From positions 1 to 39,022 of the forward strand of contig SGPL01000258.1 in NCBI GenBank assembly GCA_004802705.1: a stretch of 39,022 bases of DNA. Direction: 5' to 3'. Origin of the DNA: Bondarzewia mesenterica (lineage: Eukaryota > Basidiomycota > Agaricomycetes > Russulales > Bondarzewiaceae). Positions 33,241 through 39,022 of the stretch are shown piece by piece. A program made the translations under genes and the position numbers. The notes beneath the pieces were generated by a model. That model did not search any database. It saw only the letters and a program-made list of their open reading frames with translations, and was not told the origin of the DNA. The stretch's first letter is position 1; every line of letters starts with the position of its first letter.

Positions 33241-36046
33241 ATGTCTCATCAAGATACTGGGCTAGAATCATCAGAATATATGCACTCTCAAAACTCAACT
33301 TCGATCTCTCTCCGCAATAATGATGACTCTTCTGATGATAGCTGCTGCTCTTCACTTCAACTTCTGTACCCACCCGCTCGCCGAACGGGGAGTTTTGGGG
33401 GAGCTTCTATCTCTGATGACGACAAACTGGTCTTAGACAACTGTTCCTCTTCCCCTGGGCCCGTTCCCTACTCTAGTACTCCTGACCTGACTTACGCTTT
33501 GTCCAGTCCCCTTCTTGATGACGCGGCTGACCATTCCTTGCCTATCTTGTCCGAGGAAAAACGTTTCTGCCAAAGTCGATATCTCTTCTTCGGGGCTAGA
33601 CCACGACCTTTCCAAACATCCCGAAGAGAAGCGTCCGGAGGCCACCCGATTTTGCGAAAGGTTGGACGCACTCTTGCAGGTCGTNGAAAAAGAACGTGAA
33701 CATATGCGCTCAACCGACTCTTCTGCTGGCAGTATCAAANTTGATGAAGGCAACAGTTCTTCGTATTTTCCTGAGNTGCATNCCCCACCTCACACTCGGA
33801 GACCTGGTTCTCTCTCTGTNCATGAAAATACTCCGCCANCTTTTGCTGACTGCAGCACGGCTGGTCGCTCGAACACGGTTCCTCGGCGACCTCGCCTCAG
33901 CCCTCTCCCAGCGAAAATTTCTTCTTTTGCTCNGTATACTGCCCCTCATAAAAATAAAGATCCCACCCGACCTTCTGCTTCTCTTGGTTGTCTGGAAGGC
34001 AGGTTGTCTGGATCTAGTTTCTCTGCTGGTCTGGCTGCATCCTCCGACAAACGTTCTGGCGACTCTCGCANNCGAAAACGCAATCTCACGAAGCGCAGTA
34101 TCATCAGTAGCGAAGCCGAAAACGACGCGGACATATCTGGGTATCAGTCGTCCGCCTCTGACTCAGGGATCACGGAGAGTAAGAAACCGAAGAACAAAAG
34201 ACGCAGGCTCACACTTACTGGGAACNTCAACGGCCTTTCAAGGGATCGCTATGCTCGTGAGCCCGCTACTCTTAGGAAAGCTAGGTCTCTTCGATCAGAC
34301 GCATCCTTTGGTAAAAANGAGAAGCAGAAAGAGAAATGCAAAGAAGTATCTTTTCATCGCTGACAGTNTTTCATGGTACTCATCGCGATATTGCACATTG
34401 ACAGAACGTGTTCGCACTCAGTGTCATTTCTCCGTCTTATATACGCTCTCCCGGAATGCAAGATCGTTTATCTCAGCTGGAAGCNCCNACTGTTCCATCG
34501 TCACCTATNCAGANTCCAATCNCTTTTCCNATNATCCCTATCCCCTCTGCAGAGCTTATACCCAGGGAGCCCTTATGCGCGGAAGAGGCTNCCGAGAGGC
34601 GGATCCAGATGCTACTTGACAGGGAAGCGCNTGCTCGAGTCCCAGAAAGTCANCTCTACGTAGTTCCTCCAANCGTNGCGNACTCCACNCTCGATACANC
34701 TTCAGTCTCTGAAGAAACCGNTTGTCCCACGTCTGATTCNGGGTCACAGTNTAGCACAGGAAGCACAAGCACCACGCAGNCNGTGCATTNTTCTGNCGAT
34801 GGGNCAGNNGTNGNACNNGCCANCGNCAGTCAAGGATCGGANATATCNTCCGTTGGCAGCAACCTCAAAGAAGACGCNATTCAATGGATTCTGACTGTNC
34901 GTGAATTTACTCCTACANGCGCAGAGATATTNACTTGGCATCNCTAGGNGATTCCCCCTGTAGACGATGAATCTGCGGTAGAGCGCAAGCCGAGANTGTA
35001 NTCCAAGGACCTTTATGATCAGCTCAAGGACGACGCGAGCACCCGATTCTTTGCCGTTTNTCTGTTTGTTCGGTGCTTCTCGGCCTTNGTGGAGGACGAC
35101 CTTTATGATGTGGATGAATGCAAACCGTCNCGCTGTGACTTGACAGCAGTCGAGAGTNCCCTTCGTCAAGAGGAACTTGACGAGGGCCGACGCAGGATCG
35201 TATGGGACTTTGCCGTNGCTTCCATCACACTTAGCGTCAAGGTTAGTTTGTGCAGGCCTTGGATGCAGAGATTTTTTCGACTCATATTTTTCTGCCAGTT
35301 TCACCGAGATTCCCTTCCGCCTTTGCGACCCATCTTTGCGCGTNATTTTCTNGTACTAGCACCTCATGATATGTGCTATGATGATCTCGAGGTTCGTCAG
35401 CTTCAGTTGATTGTTTCAATCGTTCGCCAAGAGCGCGTCTACGTTTCAGACCTCTCAGCGTGATNTACTCGAGGTATTTTCATATAAACTTGGCTTTCCG
35501 ACACCTCAAGCTTTCNTNGACGAGCTCTACCTCNCATCGCCCACCCTTCGTCGTCTTGTGGGCTCCGAGAAGTGTTGGGATGCTGTAGTAAGCGAAACAT
35601 GGAGCCTTTTGTTAATCGCAGTCGGCAGTGCGTGCATTCGTCGTTACTCTTCGCACATCGGCTCACCCGTCCCTCTGTGTGTTGTAGATAAGGACATGTC
35701 GCGTTTCCCGATTTCCCTCCTGACCGCGACAGCACTGCAAGAAAGTGTCATCAAAGTGCTTANCCTGAACTTTCAAACTTTGGCTCAGGGCTCGTCACAC
35801 AAAATTTGCTCGTGCTGCTGTCATCCCAATGCAAGTGATGTTCAGGACGGTAGTTTGTCAGCATCTGCACAGACATCTTCTGCTGCAGTTTCTGAGGCNG
35901 CACGTTCCGCCTTGACCGATATTCAAGAAATGTTGAGAATATCCCAGGTGAGTGTCGGGGATTCAACAGATCGATTNGCAGCCACGATTGCTCACATATG
36001 CAAAAGGTTTCACTTGACAAATGCCGCAGATGGCTCAGCAGTCTGA
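33241..36046 (+). CDS. Cyclin-box protein with long disordered N-terminus; one homopolymer frameshift
   Basis: Exons 33241-34345, 34405-34900, 34964-35241, 35299-35391, 35450-35627 and 35688-36046 give about 835 residues once one A is dropped from the A5 run at 33557-33561. Residues 1-500 are Ser/Pro-rich, with basic patches (KKPKNKRRRL). The C-terminal third is a cyclin N-domain: SKDLYDQLKDDASTRFFAV, WDFAVASITLSVKFHRDSLPPL, then SQRDLLEVFSYKLGFPTPQAFLDELYLASPTLRRLV and MSRFPISLLTATALQESVI. Family knowledge: cyclin boxes bind CDKs; which class this belongs to is not clear. An in-frame TAG (34945-34947) is removed by a GT-AG intron at 34901-34963. The last exon may instead use a GTGAGT donor at 35950 with acceptor near 36030, giving a different C-terminus. 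Many single Ns lie in this gene, so individual residues are unreliable. Confidence 0.78.
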
Positions 36047-36484
36047 ATCGAGGGTGACGCTAGTTCGAATCGGCGTGTATGCGAGATGCTGTAGGTAATG
36101 GAGATGTTTTGCGCTGGGTCATCGTTGTCCCATCGAACTTGGATGGGTGTAGATTTGGTTGAGAAATGTTTATATTCGCGCGGTTGAGTATTACCCTCTT
36201 GTTTTCTTGGAGTTCTTCGCGAGAACCGCCTTTTNTTTCCTCAATTGNCACGTGACATTCCTCCACCGATGGGTTGTCAACATCGATGAGCAGGGTGACG
36301 TTGCGAGAAATGCATCTCGTCAAAAGCGAGTGAAATCGAGAGATGACGTGGGCCCCATATTCGAATGTATATATGGGATGGCAATCNCCTCTTGAGCAAA
36401 ATATCCACTCCCNCCCGGNGAGTACTTCAGACACTGTTGTGTACGCCAGATTCTACCGTATCANCGCTCANATATCTCAGCAAG

Positions 36485-36994
36485 ATGTCTGACCAGCTGA
36501 AGGAAGGACAGGANGTCTCGTAAGTAACGCAGCGTAGTTCGGCGCGGACGTTGGTACGAACGNCTGACGNGCATTCTGCTATCGGCAGCTGGAAGTGGGG
36601 CGGTGGAAACGCGACTGGCAAAGTCGATGAAATCGTGGAGGAAGGGAAAGCCCAGGTGCAGAGNGATAAGGTAAAGTATGGTCGNAGAGANCGGATGNGT
36701 TGCNTTNTTTTTNNTTTTGTTTTGGCTNAGTCGGTTTGTTNTTCATGTGTAGGGAAATACCATCACGCGGAAGGCGAGAGAGGGCGATCCTNCTGTCAAG
36801 ATAGCGCGCAAAGGGGTNCGTGCCTNNNATCNTTCTTCGAGTTGAGAGGAGGTGCNCAGGCGATGACCCAAGCATCNGTCGTGCGCCCTTCTCGATTGCC
36901 ATTCCTTCTCACCCTGTCTGTCTCGTTCATCACTCACCNATACTNNCAGAACGACGTAGTCAAGCTCGCACATGAGCTCAANGAAGTTGACTAG
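36485..36994 (+). CDS. HVA1-type TUDOR domain protein (DUF2945)
   Basis: Four exons (36485-36519, 36589-36670, 36753-36815 and 36950-36994) encode 74 residues. The sequence is a complete hypervirulence-associated TUDOR domain (PF11160): EGQEVSWKWGGGNATGKVDEIVEEGKAQV, then ITRKAREGDP-VKIARKGNDVVKLAHEL. Family knowledge: small stand-alone domain widespread in fungi and bacteria, first noted in a Cryptococcus protein; molecular function is poorly known. The start is the only ATG near the domain. Ns lie in the third donor region (GTNCGT) and before the last acceptor (NNCAG), so those sites are inferred from phase and domain continuity. The last intron is 134 nt, long for this locus. Confidence 0.85.
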
Positions 36995-37144
36995 GCAACG
37001 ATACTNGAAAGNNAANAAAAAAAAGATAGCNATTTGTGTATTCTCCNGATGAGNGTATGTCAGTGTGTACATTGTTTGACTTCCGCGAGTGACACTTGTC
37101 CTCGCGGGTTGTGATAGAAATCGGTGACGAAGGTACGAAGGGTA

Positions 37145-38425
37145 TTAAGCATTTTGAAGGCATTCTGTGATGGTCCGATCAATGTTCTTGAACAGAACAC
37201 ACGTAGGGAACGACCTACTAAGCTTCCGAGAGGCCACCGTTGCCTTCAGCGCCTCCAATGCCCCAGTATCCCCCTCCTCGCCTGGGATAGGATCAAGAAC
37301 GGCAACATACCCTATCCCGGCGTCGAAGTACGCATACCTGAGCGGGCGCCCAGGCATCTCTTCTAGATCCACGTCCTCTTCCACGACCAAGTCGACAAGG
37401 TGACCCAACTCCTCCGCGAAGCGGTCCCACACTTGCCACCAAAACCGATCTGGCACCTCGTCACCGCAGTACGTCCGACAATGGCTGAGTTGGAGTCGCG
37501 CGAGCGTGCTTCCGTGTCGGACGATGAAGTCTTCGGTGCCAACGCCGTCGGCGAAGAAGACGCCTCGGAGGGAGAGGGAGCGCAGTCGAGGATAATTCAG
37601 GTGGGAAAAGGTGAATTTGGGGAGGATGCCGAATTCATGGTCGCTGTGCAGCGTGAGCGAAGTCAGGGCCGAAGATGCGGACAGGCTGGGCGCCATGATT
37701 CTGCGTTGCATCGTCGTGGACCAGAATTCGGACAGCGTATCCTGGTAGAGCGTGCCGACGTATGCGCCGGTGTCGGAGATGATGGTGATTGAGAGATGGT
37801 TGAGCCCGTTGAGGATGGAGGCGAAGACGGGGTTGTGGTAGGTGTCGCTGTGGGATGCGATGAGGTTGTTGAGGGTGAGTGATTTGAGCGAGTGNGGGNA
37901 CGGGAAGCTGGTAAGGGCGCGGAGAAGGGCGAGCTGGAGGAAGGTAGGNGAGAGCTGAGTGGGCGACGTGGGNCTCAANGGNAGCTGGTAATGCGCAGAA
38001 AAAAGTGAGCGAGAGCGATTTGAGGGCGGGCAATTCGTGAAGCCTGGAGAATGCAGACGCGAGGGTGTCCAAGNCGGTCTGNCTATGNTCTGGCTGGATT
38101 TTGCTTGCATAGGTGCCCTCTATGGAAGCAAGGGTCAGACACGGATACGAAAACGCACGGCGTGACATATCGTACTGCCAGCTTTNTCTGCTTCCGTGTC
38201 CTGGAAGNTCACCTCTTCGACGTATTTTGCCANACTCNTGGACTGAAGGAGGTCATGAAANGATCGTGCACTGTCGANCGTGCTAGTGACGCGAGACCGA
38301 CGGAATGCCTGAGGCGTGGCGAGGATGCACAGCGTCCTATTGACCGCTCGGACGTTGAGAACGTCTTGGACGGACGATATTTCGCCAATAATTGCCTGCA
38401 ACAGCTCCGTAGGCAGAGCGTGCAT
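37145..38425 (-). CDS. F-box/LRR-like protein (paralog of the gene at 22.6 kb); one homopolymer frameshift
   Basis: Minus-strand exons 38425-38176 and 38119-37145 (intron 56 nt). They give about 407 residues if one T is dropped from the T6 run at 38004-37999. F-box: HALPTELLQAIIGEISSVQDVLNVRAVNRTLCILATPQAFRR. Repeat region: LTSLTLHSDHEFGILP, LRSLSLRGVFFADGVGTEDFIVRHGSTLARLQL, WQVWDRFAEELGHLVDLVVEEDVDLEEMP and a C-terminal FDAGIGYVAVLDPIPGEEGD. The last three segments align well with the gene at 22.6 kb, and the intron occurs at the same place and phase. Likely an SCF substrate adaptor of a lineage-expanded family. Several Ns fall in exon 1. The start is the ATG immediately before the F-box; longer upstream frames exist but lack support. 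Confidence 0.82.
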
Positions 38426-39022
38426 GACGTGANGGGTTGATCCTGGAAGGAGNCCACGACCGCGTCNACAATATCCGGGAGGCGCTACCAGCGTTATAAG
38501 GCGCACCGTACAGAGATCAGCAGAGCAATGACGATGCCCCAGATTTGTGAAGCTGTGCGCATTAAGTAGTGGAACCGTGGCTGACGGACTTACATAATGA
38601 GAGGACAGTTCGGAGTCGAGCAGTGGGAGAAGACGTTCGAAGGAGGATGGATTCGCAATACAAGCCGCTCGAGAATGAGGCACATGAAGGGAAGATGACA
38701 TACAAGAACGGGGAAGCNAAGGTCCATGGATCGGATTCACCATACAGATCACATCATCTTGAGACGATGGAACCACCGTGAGCACCAGTTGCTGAGGTCG
38801 CCGTTCGTGATTTAAAGCCGGCGAATCGCTGTGATACCGCTGTGATAATCATCTCCGGATAGAATCACTATGATGGCGACGCCACACGCTTCGAGGCATC
38901 TCTCACTGTACGCCAAAATGCTAAATCTGTTATGGGCGCCGATTGGCTCAGAAAGGTTACATCACCGNAGCAGCGCANGAAGACGCCAATGTTGCGAAGC
39001 GCTTTGACGTACTGAAGCCTNA
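38426..39022. other. Right flank, upstream of the second F-box gene
   Basis: No further gene is supported. One inverted CCAAT (GATTGG at about 38940-38945) lies in the upstream region of the second F-box gene. The window ends here. Confidence 0.4.

Larger units (their letters stand above)
33685..38470. other. Stretch with dense isolated N bases
   Basis: Single Ns recur every few dozen bases through this stretch, whereas only five Ns occur in the first 33 kb (2696, 2785, 3019, 3095, 15554). They replace bases rather than add them, since frames stay in phase across them. Low read depth or polymorphic consensus calling are the obvious causes. Confidence 0.8.

Noticed and set aside
36029..36075. 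Possible tRNA gene: TGGCTCAGCAG (A-box-like) and AGTTCGAATCG (B-box-like)
   Set aside because: The boxes are only 31 nt apart (about 44 expected), the T stem does not pair and no acceptor stem can be drawn. The sequence lies in the end of the cyclin-box gene.
1..39022. CRISPR arrays, insertion sequences, LTRs or terminal inverted repeats
   Set aside because: None were seen. The only multi-copy repeats noticed are the three 21-bp CCAAT repeats and the two F-box paralogs.

Overview
The window looks like nuclear DNA of a filamentous basidiomycete, most likely an Agaricomycete. This is an inference from three things: many short GT-AG introns (mostly 47-80 nt) in almost every gene, very small exons, and protein types common in mushroom-forming fungi (F-box/LRR-like proteins, an acidic CxxC-cluster protein, small Cys-rich secreted proteins). 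Most gene models were built by splicing frames by hand and checking phase. About fifteen protein genes can be supported. I see no rRNA, tRNA, CRISPR array or intact transposon.

Layout. 0.6-1.2 kb (-): alkyltransferase-like DNA-repair protein (Atl1 type, PWQRV instead of PCHRV). 2.8-3.0 kb (+): small Cys-rich secreted peptide. 3.8-6.0 kb (-): acidic protein with a CxxC cluster, divergent from 6.2-7.3 kb (+): PRXL2/AhpC-TSA-like redox protein. 7.8-10.8 kb (+): nucleoporin Nup84/Nup107. 11.0-12.4 kb (+): acetamidase/formamidase. 12.7-13.2 kb (-): ankyrin-repeat protein, divergent from 13.6-14.3 kb (+): cyclase/KynB-like metal hydrolase. 15.8-17.1 kb (+): C2H2 zinc-finger protein with a TATA and CT-rich promoter. 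17.7-19.7 kb (-): a Rieske [2Fe-2S] domain fused to a DUF455 ferritin-like domain, divergent from 20.3-21.8 kb (+): TauD/TfdA dioxygenase. 22.6-23.9 kb (+): F-box protein with an in-frame stop. 25.0-25.9 kb (+): secreted protein with a damaged or unresolved junction. 26.4-32.8 kb (+): MON2. 33.2-36.0 kb (+): cyclin-box protein. 36.5-37.0 kb (+): HVA1-type TUDOR (DUF2945) protein. 37.1-38.4 kb (-): a second F-box protein paralogous to the first.

Housekeeping trafficking and pore genes (NUP84, MON2) sit among redox and iron enzymes (PRXL2-like, Rieske-DUF455, TauD) and amide or formamide hydrolases. There is no operon logic, but several pairs are divergent with short shared promoters.

The most interesting items are the Rieske-DUF455 fusion, the microexons (9, 9, 12 and 17 nt) that encode catalytic or conserved motifs, and the inverted F-box paralog pair. 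Five otherwise intact frames are each broken by one extra base in a homopolymer, which points to sequencing error rather than gene death. Single-base Ns are dense from about 33.7 kb to 38.5 kb, so models there are less certain.
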